A stretch of 35,862 bases of DNA from Moraxellaceae bacterium (GTDB lineage: Bacteria > Pseudomonadota > Gammaproteobacteria > Pseudomonadales > Moraxellaceae): contig JAGLBJ010000011.1 of NCBI GenBank assembly GCA_018260315.1, positions 1 to 35,862 of the forward strand, written 5' to 3'. The notes under the pieces are model-generated. The model was not told the DNA's origin. It ran no database searches and saw only the letters and a program-made list of their open reading frames with translations. Shown piece after piece: positions 18,647-31,207 of the stretch (positions are counted from its first letter, which is position 1; each line of letters opens with the position of its first letter). Position numbers and translations under genes: made by a program.

Positions 18647-20158
18647 ATGTCTACTTTAGCACTGTCAACTCCCCTTGTTATACGTGAGCAACCCGTGATT
18701 GAAGCCAATCTGGTTGAGGGGTGGGAAGTCATCATCGGTCTGGAAATTCACTGCCAACTCAACACACAAACCAAAATATTTTCGGGCAGTTCCACGCATT
18801 TTGGCGCCGAACCCAATACCCAAGTCAGTTTGGTCGATTTAGCCATGCCCGGCGCCTTACCCGTTTTAAATGCCGAAGTGGTACACAAAGCCATTCAATT
18901 TGGCCTCGGGATTGATGCCGAAATCGGCCGAGCGTCGGTCTTTGCACGTAAAAATTATTTTTATCCCGACTTGCCCAAAGGTTATCAAATCAGTCAGATG
19001 GATTTGCCCATCGTCGGTAAGGGTCATGTCGATATTTTATTGGCGGACGGTTCAACCAAACGTATTGGTGTCACGCGCGCGCATTTGGAAGAAGATGCGG
19101 GCAAGTCGTTACATGAAGATTTTGCCGGCATGACGGGCATCGACTTAAACCGTGCCGGTACGCCGCTGCTTGAAATCGTGTCTGAGCCCGACATGCGTTC
19201 AACCACTGAAGCGGTGGCCTATGTACGCGTTATTCATGCCTTGGTGCGCTGGCTAGGCATATCCGACGGCAATATGGCTGAAGGCTCGTTTCGCTGCGAT
19301 TGTAACGTATCGATTCGCAGACCTAACGGGCCGCTGGGGACGCGCTGTGAACTTAAAAATATTAACAGTTTTAGGTTTATTGAGCGGGCTATCGATGCCG
19401 AAATTGCGCGGCAAATTGAAGTGCTCGAAACCGGCGGGCGCATTGTTCAGGCAACGCGGCTCTATGACCCGGTGCGCAACGAAACCCGCGAAATGCGCAG
19501 TAAGGAAGAGGCCAACGATTATCGGTATTTCCCAGACCCCGATTTATTGCCTGTGCATATTGATGATGCGCAAATTGAAGCCATTCGTCAGGCCTTGCCA
19601 GAGCTGCCGGTAGCACGTAAAAACCGTTTTATGGACGATTATCAGTTGTCGGGTTATGATGCGCACGTGTTGACGGCCTCACGCGATTTGGCCGATTTTT
19701 ATGAACAGACCGTGCAGCAGGCAGGCGGCGTTACGCAGGCAAAACCATCGGCTAATTGGGTTATGGTCGAACTGCTGGGCGCGCTTAATAAACAGGAGCA
19801 GGATATTTCAGCGTCACCGGTTACGCCGCAACAGTTGGGCGGCTTGATTGCGCGTATTGCCGACAACACCATCAGCGGTAAAATGGCTAAACAGATTTTT
19901 GCAGAAATGATGGCAGGTTCTGCCTTAAGCGCCGACGTCATTATTGAAGCACAAGGTTTGAAACAGGAAACCGATTCGGCGGCTATTGAGGCTATCATTG
20001 TGGAAGTACTGGCGGCCAATGCCAAAATGGTGGAAGAATACAAGGCAGGCAAAGAAAAAGCCTTTAACGGTTTGGTTGGGCAAGTGATGAAAGCCAGTAA
20101 GGGCAAGGCTAATCCTGCGCAGGTGAATGACTTGATGAAAAAATTGCTGAGTCATTAA
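18647..20158 (+). CDS. gatB: aspartyl/glutamyl-tRNA amidotransferase subunit B
   Basis: This 503-residue subunit binds the misacylated tRNA, phosphorylates the side chain with ATP and accepts ammonia from GatA. The kinase core has [13 protein letters not shown] (about residues 28-40), [18 protein letters not shown], the [13 protein letters not shown] block and RCDCNVSIR. The C-terminal YqeY-like tail that binds tRNA is complete ([17 protein letters not shown]). An N-terminal extension of about 25 residues precedes the core; the ATG at 18647 lies 3 bp after the gatA stop and fits coupling. A weak stem (20185-20192 with 20212-20219) follows the gene. Confidence 0.97.
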   Translation: MSTLALSTPLVIREQPVIEANLVEGWEVIIGLEIHCQLNTQTKIFSGSSTHFGAEPNTQVSLVDLAMPGALPVLNAEVVHKAIQFGLGIDAEIGRASVFARKNYFYPDLPKGYQISQMDLPIVGKGHVDILLADGSTKRIGVTRAHLEEDAGKSLHEDFAGMTGIDLNRAGTPLLEIVSEPDMRSTTEAVAYVRVIHALVRWLGISDGNMAEGSFRCDCNVSIRRPNGPLGTRCELKNINSFRFIERAIDAEIARQIEVLETGGRIVQATRLYDPVRNETREMRSKEEANDYRYFPDPDLLPVHIDDAQIEAIRQALPELPVARKNRFMDDYQLSGYDAHVLTASRDLADFYEQTVQQAGGVTQAKPSANWVMVELLGALNKQEQDISASPVTPQQLGGLIARIADNTISGKMAKQIFAEMMAGSALSADVIIEAQGLKQETDSAAIEAIIVEVLAANAKMVEEYKAGKEKAFNGLVGQVMKASKGKANPAQVNDLMKKLLSH

Positions 20159-20567
20159 TCGTTATTTTTAGGTTAATTAGGCTGGTCGTTTAATGCCAAT
20201 GAACACGGAACTAAACGACTGACCCTTTTAGAAATCTTTACAAAAAAAACAGGTGTTCACGCTTTAAGGTCTGCAAGCCTTATAAAGTCATTGATTTTAC
20301 ACCAGATAAGCCTAAATTAAGTTGGGGTTTGCGTATTACGCCTGGCAAAAAATCCTTTAAAAACAATTGGACACTTAATGTCCAAGTAAGCCGCCATGAC
20401 CGAGCAAAGTCATTTTTTAGGGTAAAATCATGCTATAGTTTTACTTATAAAGCGGCGGCCTGTCATTTAATCAAGCAGTTAATAGCCTTATTAACCGATT
20501 TGATCTTAAATATTCAGACGGCGCTTTTTTGTCCCTTAATGCTATCGAGTACTCATTTAAGAACAAC
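20159..20567 (+). other. intergenic region upstream of dnaG
   Basis: These 409 bases contain no gene I can support and, in particular, no rpsU. Seen are a GTCGTTTA/TAAACGAC stem (20185-20219) that may end gatCAB, a perfect 7-bp hairpin at 20367-20385 (TTGGACA, loop CTTAA, TGTCCAA), and an extended -10 TGC-TATAGT at 20431-20439 as a candidate dnaG promoter about 130 bp before the start. Confidence 0.6.
20431..20439 (+). promoter_or_regulatory. candidate extended -10 promoter for dnaG
   Basis: TGC-TATAGT, five of six -10 bases with the TGn extension; the -35 position (CATTTT) is poor. It lies just after the 20367-20385 hairpin. Confidence 0.35.
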
Positions 20568-22583
20568 ATGCGTATTCCCCAAAATGTGATTGATCAGGTC
20601 CTAGACCGTACTGATTTGGTCGAGTTAATCGGCGCACGGGTTCCCCTTAAAAAGTCGGGGCGAACTTTTAGCGCTTGCTGTCCATTTCACGGGGAAAAAT
20701 CGCCATCGTTTCATGTACGCCGTGACAAGGGTTATTATCATTGTTTTGGGTGTCAGGCGAGCGGTAATGCCGTTACCTTTTTAATGCAGTACGAAAATCA
20801 GTCGTTTATGGATGCCCTCCAGCAACTGGCCCAGCATGCAGGCGTGACCCTGCCTAAAGTAGAAGATGATAAACCACAACATCACTATAAAATTAAAAAA
20901 ATCACTCAACCCGGACCTAAATCAGTTGCGCCTGCGACTGACGCTTTGTCTGTGCCGTTGCCTTCCGCCAATCCTGCAATAGACACTGCCCGATCGACTG
21001 TTGTTGATGAAACGTATGAACAGGTGCCCCCTCCGAATTGGTCTATTCAGGACGTCGGTTTGCCTATGAATGACTCTGCATACGAGGCAGACGGTTTAGG
21101 GGCTACTCAATCAGGTGACAATAGCTCGCCTGATGCAGCCCCAGAAGAAGGCAATTTATACGATTTACTTGAGCAAGTTACCTTGTTTTATCAATTACAA
21201 CTGCAACGCCATTTGGAGGCCCGTCAATATTTCACCGGCCGGGGCTTAGACGGTGAAGCATGTATTTCCTGGCGCTTGGGCTATGCGCTTGGGGGCTGGC
21301 AGCATTTACAAGAGGCTTTTCCGCAGCATATGGAAGGCCTGATCCAACTGGGTTTAATTAAATTAGATAAATACGGCAAATATTACGCATTATTTCGTGA
21401 CCGGGTCATGTTTCCCATTCGCGACCATAAGGGACGTGTGGTCGCATTTGGCGGGCGCGCAATGAATAACGAGATTAAACCTAAATATCTGAACTCTGCC
21501 GAATCGGTAATGTTTAATAAATCGCGCGTTTTGTATGGGTTATACGAAAGTAAAAAGGCCCGCGCCGAACAGTGGCTTATGGTTGAAGGGTACATGGACG
21601 TTATTGCGCTGCATCAGGCGGGTATTCCGGGTGCCGTGGCAACCCTTGGAACCGCAACCAATATTGACCATTTAACCTTATTATTTAAGCAGAGTCCTCG
21701 GCTTACGTTGGCCTTTGATGGCGATACCGCCGGACAAAATGCCGCAAAACGCACCCTGGAACTTTGTCTGCCGGTTTTGAATGACGGGCGCGAACTACGG
21801 TTTTTAACACTGCCTGACGGTCAAGACCCCGATTCCTTAGTTAAAATTGAAGGTAAAGCGGGCTTGCAACGTCGTATTGAGCAGGCGCCGCCCTTATCCG
21901 ATTTTTTATACAATACTCTGGCGCCCCAATATGACCTAACCCACCCTGAAGGCAAAAGCCACTTTATGCAAGAGGTACAACGTCATATAGAGCATCTTCC
22001 AAAGCAAGGGGTTTATCGGCAGTTATTGCGTCAGGCCATGCGTGAACGAATTGGATTAAGCTGGAAAAAACCGGCGCATGCCATGCCTGTTCCGCTCGAT
22101 TTTGCCCAGCATTCAAGTCGTTTGGAAGATAAAATTTTAATCCTGTTGTTACAATATCCCTTTTTGGCAGACCGGTTTAAGCAGCTCTCTCATATCGGTA
22201 TTAAATATCGCTTATTGGAGCAGCTTTTACAGCTTATTCAACAAAGTGGCGATTATTTACCCGAAGACTCTGAACAAGCCACGTTTTTTTTGTTGGGGGC
22301 CTGGCAGGATAACGACACCCGTTCTAAAATTTGTCACCTGTTGGAGAGTATCGATTTGGCAGAATATACTCATAATCCTGACCGGTCTCCCAAGCCCGAA
22401 TTATTAGATAGTTTAGCGCATGATTTGTTTTTACAATTACAAGAGCAATTGATGACGCAAAACTTAAAGGCCGCCTCAAGCAATCTAAGTATGGCATTGG
22501 CTCATAAACAACAACAGATTGATGCCCATATTAAGCGCGGCTTAGTGATTGAGCAAACGGGTCAAAAGACCACTATTCATTAA
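20568..22583 (+). CDS. dnaG: DNA primase
   Basis: DnaG makes the RNA primers for chromosome replication and is recruited by the helicase DnaB. The zinc-binding domain has C38, H41, C59 and C62 (CPFH, then HCFGC); the TOPRIM catalytic centre has E310 (VEGYMDV), D354 and D356 (FDGDTAG), 44 residues apart as in E. coli. The C-terminal helicase-binding part is present but divergent. The protein is 671 residues against 581 in E. coli; much of the excess is a linker of about 90 residues (98-185), rich in P, S, A, D and E, between the zinc and polymerase domains. ATG 20568 gives MRIPQNVIDQVLDRTD, matching family starts; an upstream in-frame TTG at 20529 is less likely. Confidence 0.96.
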   Translation: MRIPQNVIDQVLDRTDLVELIGARVPLKKSGRTFSACCPFHGEKSPSFHVRRDKGYYHCFGCQASGNAVTFLMQYENQSFMDALQQLAQHAGVTLPKVEDDKPQHHYKIKKITQPGPKSVAPATDALSVPLPSANPAIDTARSTVVDETYEQVPPPNWSIQDVGLPMNDSAYEADGLGATQSGDNSSPDAAPEEGNLYDLLEQVTLFYQLQLQRHLEARQYFTGRGLDGEACISWRLGYALGGWQHLQEAFPQHMEGLIQLGLIKLDKYGKYYALFRDRVMFPIRDHKGRVVAFGGRAMNNEIKPKYLNSAESVMFNKSRVLYGLYESKKARAEQWLMVEGYMDVIALHQAGIPGAVATLGTATNIDHLTLLFKQSPRLTLAFDGDTAGQNAAKRTLELCLPVLNDGRELRFLTLPDGQDPDSLVKIEGKAGLQRRIEQAPPLSDFLYNTLAPQYDLTHPEGKSHFMQEVQRHIEHLPKQGVYRQLLRQAMRERIGLSWKKPAHAMPVPLDFAQHSSRLEDKILILLLQYPFLADRFKQLSHIGIKYRLLEQLLQLIQQSGDYLPEDSEQATFFLLGAWQDNDTRSKICHLLESIDLAEYTHNPDRSPKPELLDSLAHDLFLQLQEQLMTQNLKAASSNLSMALAHKQQQIDAHIKRGLVIEQTGQKTTIH

Positions 22584-22765
22584 AAGACTACGTTAAATGT
22601 TAAAGATTAACCTGATAAATTGTAATAAAACATAGCTTAAGACGCCATTATCCGGCACATGGTTAAAAATACTTTTCTCATTAGCTTTATCTAAACCTTC
22701 TAATGTATTGATTCTGCTTAGCTTTTAATTATTTTAGGGGTAAAATCAGGCCAAATAGTGTATTT

Positions 22766-22794
22766 TTGACATTTTTATAATTTTATGTTAAAAT
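22766..22794 (+). promoter_or_regulatory. strong sigma-70 promoter of rpoD
   Basis: Consensus -35 TTGACA (22766-22771), a 17-base spacer ending in the TGT extension, and -10 TAAAAT (22789-22794). Initiation near 22801 would leave a leader of about 35 nt. It lies in the dnaG-rpoD gap, so rpoD can be transcribed apart from dnaG. Confidence 0.85.
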
Positions 22795-22835
22795 TATAAA
22801 TTGCCTTCTAATCTATCATTAGGATGAATACGCCC

Positions 22836-24758
22836 ATGAGCGATGCCCAGAATTCTACCTCACAAGTCGCAACGCTAATTAGTCGCGGCAAAGAACAAGG
22901 CTATTTAACCTATGCTGAAGTAAATGACCATCTGCCTGAATCAATTACCGAAAGCGAGCAGATTGAAGATATTATTCAGATGTTAAATGATGTAGGCATT
23001 CCGGTCTTTGAGCGTGCGCCAGAAGCTGATGATTTAATGCTGGACAGTGTATCTCCCGATGCATCAGATGACGATGTAGCCACCGAAGAAGCAGCCGCAG
23101 CCCTGGCAGCCGTTGAATCGGAACCCGGGCGCACCACCGACCCTGTGCGTATGTATATGCGCGAAATGGGTACCGTCGAACTGTTGACCCGTGAAGGCGA
23201 AATCCGTATTGCCAAACGTATTGAAGAAGGCATTCGTGATGTGTTGCACGCCATGGCGCATTGGCCAGGTGCGGTTGATCTGGTGCTTGAAGAATATGCG
23301 CAATCGCAAACCGGTGAGCGTCGTTTAGCAGATATTTTATCGGGTTATTTAGATCCCGACAGTGACGCCATTATCACCGAATCCGTCGAGGAGGTTTTAG
23401 ATGAACCTTTGGTGCTGGGTGAATTAGATGACGATGCCGTTATTGTCGACGCTGAAAAACCAGAGATTGAAAAAGCCTTAAAAGTTTTAGATGATGATGA
23501 GGAAGAAGGCGCTAGTGAAGAAGAGTCTGAAGTAGAATCTGGCCCGGATCCGGAAATAGCCCGTGTCCGTTTTTATGAGCTGACTGAACGACAACATGCC
23601 GTCAAAACCATTTTAGCCAAAAAGGGTCATCGTAATAAGGACGCTCAAAAGGCCATTGAAGAGCTTGCCAGCACCTTTATGATGTTCAAATTTACTCCGC
23701 GTGTGTTTGAACTTCTCGGCAGTATGGTGCGTGATACCAATCAGGCTATCCGTGAGATTGAGAAGGAAATCATGCGGCTTGCCATTGCACGCGGCAAAAT
23801 GTCGCGGGAACACTTTCGGACGCACTTCCCTAAGCATGAAACCAAACTCGACTGGGTTGATGCACAGCTTAAACGCGACCCTAAACTTGCAGCGACCTTA
23901 ACGCCGACGTTACGTGATAGCATTATCGCTCAGCAAGAAAAATTAATCGCGCTTGAAACCCAGTTGCAGCTTAATATCAGTGAAATTAAAGATATTTCGC
24001 GGCGCATGTCGGTCGGTGAAGCCAAAGCCTTACGCGCTAAAAAAGAAATGGTTGAGGCTAATTTGCGGCTGGTTATTTCCATTGCCAAAAAATATACCAA
24101 TCGCGGCCTGCAATTTCTGGATTTAATTCAAGAAGGCAATATTGGCTTGATGAAAGCGGTTGATAAATTTGAGTATCGCCGTGGCTATAAATTTTCGACC
24201 TATGCAACCTGGTGGATTCGTCAGGCGATTACGCGCTCAATTGCTGACCAGGCGCGCACAATTCGTATTCCTGTTCATATGATTGAAACCATCAATAAAA
24301 TCAATCGGGTATCGCGTCAGTTATTGCAGGAAATGGGCCGTGAACCCACGCCAGAAGAGCTTGGCGAACGCCTGGATATGGAAGAAAGTAAAGTTCGCAA
24401 AGTGTTGAAAATCGCCAAAGAACCCATTTCAATGGAAACCCCGATTGGGGACGATGAAGATTCGCACTTGGGCGATTTTATCGAAGATACCAATATCACC
24501 AGTCCGATTGAGGCGGCAACGTCCGAAGGCTTGCGCGAAGCTACACGGGAAGTATTAGCCAATTTAACGCCGCGCGAGGCCAAAGTGCTTAAAATGCGTT
24601 TTGGCATTGATATGCAGACAGACCATACCCTTGAAGAAGTCGGCAAGCAATTTGACGTAACCCGTGAGCGTATTCGGCAAATTGAGGCCAAGGCGCTGCG
24701 TAAACTTCGTCATCCTTCACGGTCTGAACATTTGCGTTCGTTCCTTGAAAATGACTAA
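22836..24758 (+). CDS. rpoD: RNA polymerase sigma factor RpoD (sigma-70)
   Basis: The housekeeping sigma factor directs core RNA polymerase to -10/-35 promoters. The 640-residue protein has region 1.1, region 1.2 ([20 protein letters not shown], near 100-120), the large non-conserved domain with a very acidic stretch ([16 protein letters not shown], about 219-234), region 2 ([20 protein letters not shown] to [15 protein letters not shown], about 411-465), region 3, and the region 4.2 helix-turn-helix ([18 protein letters not shown], 608-625). I chose ATG 22836 ([10 protein letters not shown]), with AGGA 11 nt upstream, over ATG 22824, because it fits Acinetobacter RpoD and the earlier ATG has no ribosome binding site. 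Confidence 0.98.
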   Translation: MSDAQNSTSQVATLISRGKEQGYLTYAEVNDHLPESITESEQIEDIIQMLNDVGIPVFERAPEADDLMLDSVSPDASDDDVATEEAAAALAAVESEPGRTTDPVRMYMREMGTVELLTREGEIRIAKRIEEGIRDVLHAMAHWPGAVDLVLEEYAQSQTGERRLADILSGYLDPDSDAIITESVEEVLDEPLVLGELDDDAVIVDAEKPEIEKALKVLDDDEEEGASEEESEVESGPDPEIARVRFYELTERQHAVKTILAKKGHRNKDAQKAIEELASTFMMFKFTPRVFELLGSMVRDTNQAIREIEKEIMRLAIARGKMSREHFRTHFPKHETKLDWVDAQLKRDPKLAATLTPTLRDSIIAQQEKLIALETQLQLNISEIKDISRRMSVGEAKALRAKKEMVEANLRLVISIAKKYTNRGLQFLDLIQEGNIGLMKAVDKFEYRRGYKFSTYATWWIRQAITRSIADQARTIRIPVHMIETINKINRVSRQLLQEMGREPTPEELGERLDMEESKVRKVLKIAKEPISMETPIGDDEDSHLGDFIEDTNITSPIEAATSEGLREATREVLANLTPREAKVLKMRFGIDMQTDHTLEEVGKQFDVTRERIRQIEAKALRKLRHPSRSEHLRSFLEND

Positions 24759-24862
24759 CTGCGCCTTATAAAAAGTCAATCTATAGGACATTGCATATTG
24801 GCAACTTTGCTCAATGTTTTATTGTCCCGTCAGTTGTGGTAAGGATAGAAGGACTGTAAGCC

Positions 24863-25171
24863 ATGAATTTACCGAAAAATACCGCCCTGGGTGCTAAAGT
24901 GACGGATATACAAAACGAAGCGCTTTGGGAGTTTCCCATGCAATATCCCATTAAATTGATTGGCCTGGCCGGCGACGATTTAATCAATGCGGTGCGCGCT
25001 ATTATTTTGCAACATTTCCCCACCTACGATTTAGCAACGCTTGAAGTGCAGCCTTCGAGCAATGGCACTTACCATTCAATTCGGGCGGTATTGCCATTTG
25101 ACCATCGCGATCAGGTTAATGCCATTTATGCCGATTTTGCAGCCTGTCCGCATATAAAAACGGCTGTTTAA
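24863..25171 (+). CDS. ybeD: YbeD family protein (DUF493)
   Basis: A 102-residue soluble protein of the YbeD/DUF493 family, an ACT-like ferredoxin fold whose function is not established. Family features are WEFPMQYPIKLIGLAG near residues 22-37, the SSNGTYHSIRAVLPF strand region and the C-terminal short helix. In many gammaproteobacteria it lies directly before lipB, as here (98 bp), suggesting a link to lipoate metabolism. The ATG at 24863 has AGAAGGA about 11 nt upstream. A strong terminator separates it from lipB, so the two need not share a transcript. Confidence 0.93.
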   Translation: MNLPKNTALGAKVTDIQNEALWEFPMQYPIKLIGLAGDDLINAVRAIILQHFPTYDLATLEVQPSSNGTYHSIRAVLPFDHRDQVNAIYADFAACPHIKTAV

Positions 25172-25191
25172 TGGCCTCAAAACGCATACTG

Positions 25192-25227
25192 AAACTGAAT
25201 AAATCCACGTGGTTTATTCAGTTTTTT
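25192..25227 (+). terminator. Rho-independent terminator after the YbeD gene
   Basis: Twelve-base arms AAACTGAATAAA (25192-25203) and TTTATTCAGTTT (25213-25224) around a nine-base loop, with T's continuing to 25227. The loop itself is CCACGTGG-like. Placed only 20 bp after the stop codon and about 43 bp before lipB. Confidence 0.88.
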
Positions 25228-25269
25228 AGTTATGGCCCTTGCGTTTAATGAGGCTAATAAGAGCATCTT

Positions 25270-25902
25270 ATGTCTACTCTGCCACCGCTAGAAGTTAAAA
25301 TTTGGCCTACTCCACAGAATTATGCGACCATCTTTTTGGCAATGCGTGATTTTACCGAGCATCGTACATCCCAAAGCGCCGATAGTGTGTGGCTACTTGA
25401 ACATCAGCCTGTTTTTACCCAAGGTCAAGCCGGTAAACCTGAACATATCTTGCATTATCTGCCGCATGTGCCCATTGTGCAGACTGACCGAGGCGGACAA
25501 GTGACCTGGCACGGCCCGGGGCAATTAACCGGTTATTTAATGCTCGATTTACGCCGCTTAGGCTGGAATGTGCGTGATTTAGTGACGATAACGGAAACTC
25601 TATTAATTCAAACCTTGGCAGATTTTGGCTTACAGGCCTCTGCACGTCGTGATGCGCCAGGCGTTTATGTCAATAACTTAAAAATAGCCTCACTTGGATT
25701 TAAAATTCGTAAAGGATGCAGTTATCATGGTTTTGCGCTTAACATTGATAACGATTTAAGCGATTTTAGCGCCATTAATCCATGTGGTTTTACCGATTTA
25801 AGCATGACCCGTTTAAGTAATTTTATGAGCCCTGCGCCTACGATTAACGACGTGACAGATAGTTTATTAAAACATTTTTTAGAACATTATCACGTTAAAT
25901 AA
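25270..25902 (+). CDS. lipB: octanoyl-[acyl-carrier-protein]:protein N-octanoyltransferase
   Basis: LipB moves the octanoyl group from acyl carrier protein to the lipoyl domains of E2 subunits and GcvH, before sulfur insertion by LipA. The 210-residue protein has the signature RGGQVTWHGPGQLTGY (residues 74-89), the catalytic lysine K138 (NNLKIASLGF) and the thioester cysteine C172 (NPCGFTDLSMT). Both lie three residues later than in E. coli (K135, C169). The ATG at 25270 lies 8 nt after the purine stretch AAGAG. The neighbouring convergent operon encodes SucB, one of its acceptor proteins. lipA is not in the window. Confidence 0.96.
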   Translation: MSTLPPLEVKIWPTPQNYATIFLAMRDFTEHRTSQSADSVWLLEHQPVFTQGQAGKPEHILHYLPHVPIVQTDRGGQVTWHGPGQLTGYLMLDLRRLGWNVRDLVTITETLLIQTLADFGLQASARRDAPGVYVNNLKIASLGFKIRKGCSYHGFALNIDNDLSDFSAINPCGFTDLSMTRLSNFMSPAPTINDVTDSLLKHFLEHYHVK

Positions 25903-25908
25903 ATACTA

Positions 25909-25940
25909 TAAAAATAGGCCGACGAGCGACCTATTTTTTA
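25909..25940. terminator. bidirectional terminator between lipB and sucD
   Basis: AAAAATAGG (25910-25918) and CCTATTTTT (25930-25938) form a 9-bp stem, with T runs on both strands. It can end lipB on the plus strand and the suc operon on the minus strand. Confidence 0.85.
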
Positions 25941-25973
25941 ACTCATTAAAAAATCTTAATGATTATCAAGATA

Positions 25974-26867
25974 TTAAGAAGCGGATTTTTTAGCCCAGCC
26001 GGTAACTTCAGCAATGGCTTCACCCAGTAACGCTGGATTTTTAACGGTTTTAACGCCAGCTGCTTCTAAGGCTGCAAATTTTTCATCAGCCGTGCCTTTA
26101 CCACCCGAAATAATCGCGCCCGCATGCCCCATACGTTTGCCAGCTGGTGCTGTAACACCTGCAATATAAGACACGACCGGTTTGGTCACATGCTCTTTGA
26201 TAAACGCAGCGGCTTCTTCTTCAGCACTCCCGCCAATTTCACCGACCATAATAATAGCTTCGGTTTTAGGGTCAGCTTGAAACAGTTTTAATGCGTCAAT
26301 AAACGTCGTACCCGGAATCGGGTCGCCGCCAATGCCAATACAGGTTGATTGACCAAAGCCCAAATCGGTGGTTTGTTTAACCGCTTCATAGGTCAACGTA
26401 CCTGAACGCGACACGATGCCGACTTTACCCGGTAAATGAATGCTACCCGGCATAATCCCGATTTTGCATTCACCTGGCGTAATAATACCCGGACAATTAG
26501 GCCCAATGACCCGTACGCCGCCTTTACGCGTGATGTATTCTTTGACAAATAACATATCCAGCGTTGGAATACCTTCAGTAATACAAACGACCAGCTCAAT
26601 ACCTGCATCAACGGCTTCTAAAATCGAATCTTTACAAAATGCAGCCGGTACATAAATCACACTTGCGGTCGCACCGGTGGCTTTAACGGCGTCCATGACT
26701 GTGTCAAACACAGGTAAGCCTAAGTGTTGCGTGCCGCCTTTACCGGGCGTTACACCGCCGACCATTTTGGTGCCATAATCAATGGCTTGCTGGGTATGCA
26801 ATGTGCCCTGGGCGCCGGTAATCCCCTGACAAATAACCTTAGTGTTTTTATCAATTAAAACGCTCAT
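25974..26867 (-). CDS. sucD: succinate--CoA ligase, alpha subunit (succinyl-CoA synthetase)
   Basis: With SucC this makes succinate and ATP or GTP from succinyl-CoA in the TCA cycle. The 297-residue subunit has the CoA-binding Rossmann domain ([19 protein letters not shown], about residues 15-33; GGVTPGKGG), the IGPNCPGII block near 121-129 and the phosphohistidine H248 ([17 protein letters not shown]), two residues after the E. coli position. The ATG at 26867 follows AAGGAGC. sucC ends 17 bp upstream. It is the last gene of the operon, before the terminator at 25909-25940. Confidence 0.97.
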   Translation of the reverse strand: MSVLIDKNTKVICQGITGAQGTLHTQQAIDYGTKMVGGVTPGKGGTQHLGLPVFDTVMDAVKATGATASVIYVPAAFCKDSILEAVDAGIELVVCITEGIPTLDMLFVKEYITRKGGVRVIGPNCPGIITPGECKIGIMPGSIHLPGKVGIVSRSGTLTYEAVKQTTDLGFGQSTCIGIGGDPIPGTTFIDALKLFQADPKTEAIIMVGEIGGSAEEEAAAFIKEHVTKPVVSYIAGVTAPAGKRMGHAGAIISGGKGTADEKFAALEAAGVKTVKNPALLGEAIAEVTGWAKKSAS

Positions 26868-26884
26868 GAGTTAGCTCCTTAGGC

Positions 26885-28063
26885 TTATTGAGTAGATTTA
26901 GCGTCGCGAGCCACTTTAACCACCAATTCACCCGCATCATTTAACGAATCGGCGGGGGTTAGGTTGAGGCCTGAATCACGTAAAATTTGTTTGCCAAGCT
27001 CGGCATTATTGCCCTCTAAACGCACCACAACAGGCACTTTTACGCCGACTTGCTTAACGGCTTCAATAACGCCCTGCGCAATCATGTCACAGCGTACAAT
27101 CCCGCCAAAAATATTGACCAGTACGGCTTCCACAGCTTTATCGGATAAAATAATTTTAAACGCTTCCGCCACACGTTCCTGGGTTGCACCGCCGCCTACA
27201 TCTAAAAAGTTAGCCGGCTGACCGCCTTTTAATTTAATGATATCCATCGTCGCCATGGCTAAGCCTGCCCCATTGACCATACAGCCAATATTGCCTTCTA
27301 ACGCGACATAGTTTAAATCCCATTCAGCCGCAGTACGTTCACGCTCATCGACCTGGCTTGGGTCATCCATGGCTTTTAAATCGGGATGACGGAATAACGC
27401 ATTGCCATCAATTACCACTTTGGCATCTAGGCAAAATAAATCGCCATCTTTGGTAATGACTAATGGATTAATTTCTAATAACGCCAAATCTTCCTCGACA
27501 AACATTTTAGCCAGTTTTTGATAAATATCCGCAAATTGGCGCGTTTGTTTGGGGTTTAAATTCAACTGGCTAGCAATATTACGCGCTTGATAGGCTTCTG
27601 CACCAATCAGCGGGTCTACCGTAATTTTCAGGATTTTTTCAGGGGTATTATGCGCGACCTCTTCAATATTGACGCCGCCTTCAGTTGACGCCATAAACAC
27701 AATGCGACGGCTGGCTCTATCCACCACAGCGCCTAAATACAATTCTTTAGCAATATCAATCGGTGTATCGACCAAAATACTGTTGACCGGTTGACCGTGC
27801 GCATCGGTTTGAAAGGTCACTAAACGTGTGCCCAATTGAGCTTTGGCAAATGCTTCGACATCGTCCAAACTTTTAACCAGTTTAACGCCGCCTGCCTTGC
27901 CACGTCCGCCTGCATGAACCTGTGCCTTAACTACATAAGTACCACCGCCAATTTTTTCGGCGGCTGTGCGTGCTTCCTGTGGCGTTTTTGCTACGATACC
28001 TGTCGTAACAGGCAAGCCATATTTTGCAAATAACTGTTTACCCTGATATTCATGTAAATTCAT
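26885..28063 (-). CDS. sucC: succinate--CoA ligase, beta subunit
   Basis: The 392-residue subunit holds the ATP-grasp nucleotide site and the succinate site. Visible are [19 protein letters not shown], the nucleotide-binding [18 protein letters not shown] (about residues 44-61), the metal-binding LEINPLV (near 197-203), and [18 protein letters not shown] with [10 protein letters not shown]. Length matches E. coli (388). The ATG at 28063 has GAAAGGAA about 6 nt upstream. It lies 60 bp downstream of lpd and 17 bp upstream of sucD. Confidence 0.97.
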   Translation of the reverse strand: MNLHEYQGKQLFAKYGLPVTTGIVAKTPQEARTAAEKIGGGTYVVKAQVHAGGRGKAGGVKLVKSLDDVEAFAKAQLGTRLVTFQTDAHGQPVNSILVDTPIDIAKELYLGAVVDRASRRIVFMASTEGGVNIEEVAHNTPEKILKITVDPLIGAEAYQARNIASQLNLNPKQTRQFADIYQKLAKMFVEEDLALLEINPLVITKDGDLFCLDAKVVIDGNALFRHPDLKAMDDPSQVDERERTAAEWDLNYVALEGNIGCMVNGAGLAMATMDIIKLKGGQPANFLDVGGGATQERVAEAFKIILSDKAVEAVLVNIFGGIVRCDMIAQGVIEAVKQVGVKVPVVVRLEGNNAELGKQILRDSGLNLTPADSLNDAGELVVKVARDAKSTQ

Positions 28064-28123
28064 AATCGTTCCTTTCTCACTATAAAAACGCGATAGACCA
28101 TCTTAAAAAGTTGCTGTAATGAT

Positions 28124-29665
<1,542 letters not shown>

Positions 29666-29755
29666 TTAATCTCATTGAGCGCACTCGGTTTTTATGCCAC
29701 CGAATACGCTTACATTAGTCGTCTGTCCGTTGATAACAAACGGTTGGCTAGGCGT

Positions 29756-31069
29756 TTATAGATCTAGCAACATTAATGCAGGATCTTCAATCAGTTCTTT
29801 AATGGTGACCAAGAAGCCTACTGCCTCCTTGCCATCAATCATGCGATGGTCGTACGATAACGCCAGATACATCATCGGCAAAATCACCACTTGGCCGTTT
29901 ACCGCCATCGGGCGTTCCTGAATTTTATGCATGCCCAGAATAGCCGTTTGCGGCGGGTTTAAAATCGGGGTCGACATCAATGAACCAAATACACCGCCAT
30001 TTGAAATTGTAAAGGTTCCGCCGGTTAAATCGTCCAGGGCTAATTTACCGTCACGGGCTTTTTTGCCATATTCCATGATATTTTTTTCAGTTTCGGCTAA
30101 GTTCATGCGGTCTGTATCACGCAGCACAGGCACTACCAGGCCGCGATCGCTAGAGACCGCAACGCCAATATCATAAAACCCGTGATAAATAATATCGGTT
30201 CCATCAATTGAGGCGTTAACCGCCGGATAACGTTTTAGAGCTTCGGTACAGGCCTTGACAAAAAACGACATAAAGCCCAGTTTAATCCCGTGGCGTTTTT
30301 CAAACCGTTCCTGATAGGCTTTACGCATATCCATAATGGGTTTCATGTTGACTTCGTTAAACGTCGTCAGCATGGCGGTTCCTTGGGAGGCAGCCAGTAA
30401 GCGCTCGGCCACTTTTTGACGTAAGCGCGTCATCGGCACCCGTTTTTCAATACGATCGCCCGTCGCTATCGAAAGTGCAGTCGGTGCGCCCGTTTCTGTG
30501 GTTGTTGGTACAGATTTTGAGGTAATGGTGTTTGATTGAGCGGGATTGGCCTGCGCTGCCTGCATATCCTGCTTGGTAACGCGCCCATCGGGGCCCGTCC
30601 CCTGTACATTGGCAGGGTTAATGCCGGTTTCAGCCGCAGCCTTGCGCACGGCCGGCCCTTGTCCATCTAAATTTACGACATCACCACGCGGTACGATAGC
30701 CGCAGGGCCTGCCTGAATATTGCTCGATTGTTGATTTAACGCCATCGGTTGTGTGGTAGCCTGACTGGCGGACTGGTTAGCGCCTTCTTGCGCAGATGAT
30801 GCTTGAGGCGCCTCGGGTGTTGCCGTACCGGCTGCACCTTCCTGAAAGTGCGCCAATACTTCGCCCGACAATACCGTATCGCCTTCCTGTTTTAACAAGT
30901 CAGTCAATACCCCGTCAGCAGGCGCAACCACTTCCAGCACTACTTTATCGGTTTCAATATCGGCCAGTACTTCATCACGCGTACAGGCTTCTCCCACTTT
31001 TTTATGCCATGTGGCAACGGTACCATCTGCAATGGATTCTGGAAATACGGGGGCTTTAATGTCGCTCAT
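29756..31069 (-). CDS. sucB: dihydrolipoyllysine-residue succinyltransferase (2-oxoglutarate dehydrogenase E2)
   Basis: The E2 core passes the succinyl group from SucA to CoA. The 437-residue protein has one lipoyl domain with K42 as the lipoylated lysine ([12 protein letters not shown]), a long alanine/glutamine-rich linker (about 80-130), a peripheral-subunit-binding domain ([20 protein letters not shown]), a second linker, and the catalytic domain with H408 and D412 ([15 protein letters not shown]). A single lipoyl domain is normal for SucB. The ATG at 31069 follows AGGAGTGA. It lies 243 bp downstream of sucA and 117 bp upstream of lpd. Confidence 0.97.
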   Translation of the reverse strand: MSDIKAPVFPESIADGTVATWHKKVGEACTRDEVLADIETDKVVLEVVAPADGVLTDLLKQEGDTVLSGEVLAHFQEGAAGTATPEAPQASSAQEGANQSASQATTQPMALNQQSSNIQAGPAAIVPRGDVVNLDGQGPAVRKAAAETGINPANVQGTGPDGRVTKQDMQAAQANPAQSNTITSKSVPTTTETGAPTALSIATGDRIEKRVPMTRLRQKVAERLLAASQGTAMLTTFNEVNMKPIMDMRKAYQERFEKRHGIKLGFMSFFVKACTEALKRYPAVNASIDGTDIIYHGFYDIGVAVSSDRGLVVPVLRDTDRMNLAETEKNIMEYGKKARDGKLALDDLTGGTFTISNGGVFGSLMSTPILNPPQTAILGMHKIQERPMAVNGQVVILPMMYLALSYDHRMIDGKEAVGFLVTIKELIEDPALMLLDL

Positions 31070-31207
31070 CTTATCACTCCTAAGGGTCTACATTATTTAA
31101 AAAATGAATGGGGCAAATTAACATGACACGTTTAATTCAACAATCTATCCGTATAAAAAATGAATATACAACCGATTCAATATTGACCGTTTTAGTTTCT
31201 CTATTCC

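Noticed and set aside
22584..22765. Gap between dnaG and rpoD searched for a small gene or terminator
   Set aside because: Only AT-rich sequence is seen; no open frame with a ribosome binding site and no stem with a T run.
24780..24825. ACATTG/CAATGT arms after rpoD as a terminator
   Set aside because: Six A/T-rich pairs around a long loop are too weak; the T's that follow are interrupted.
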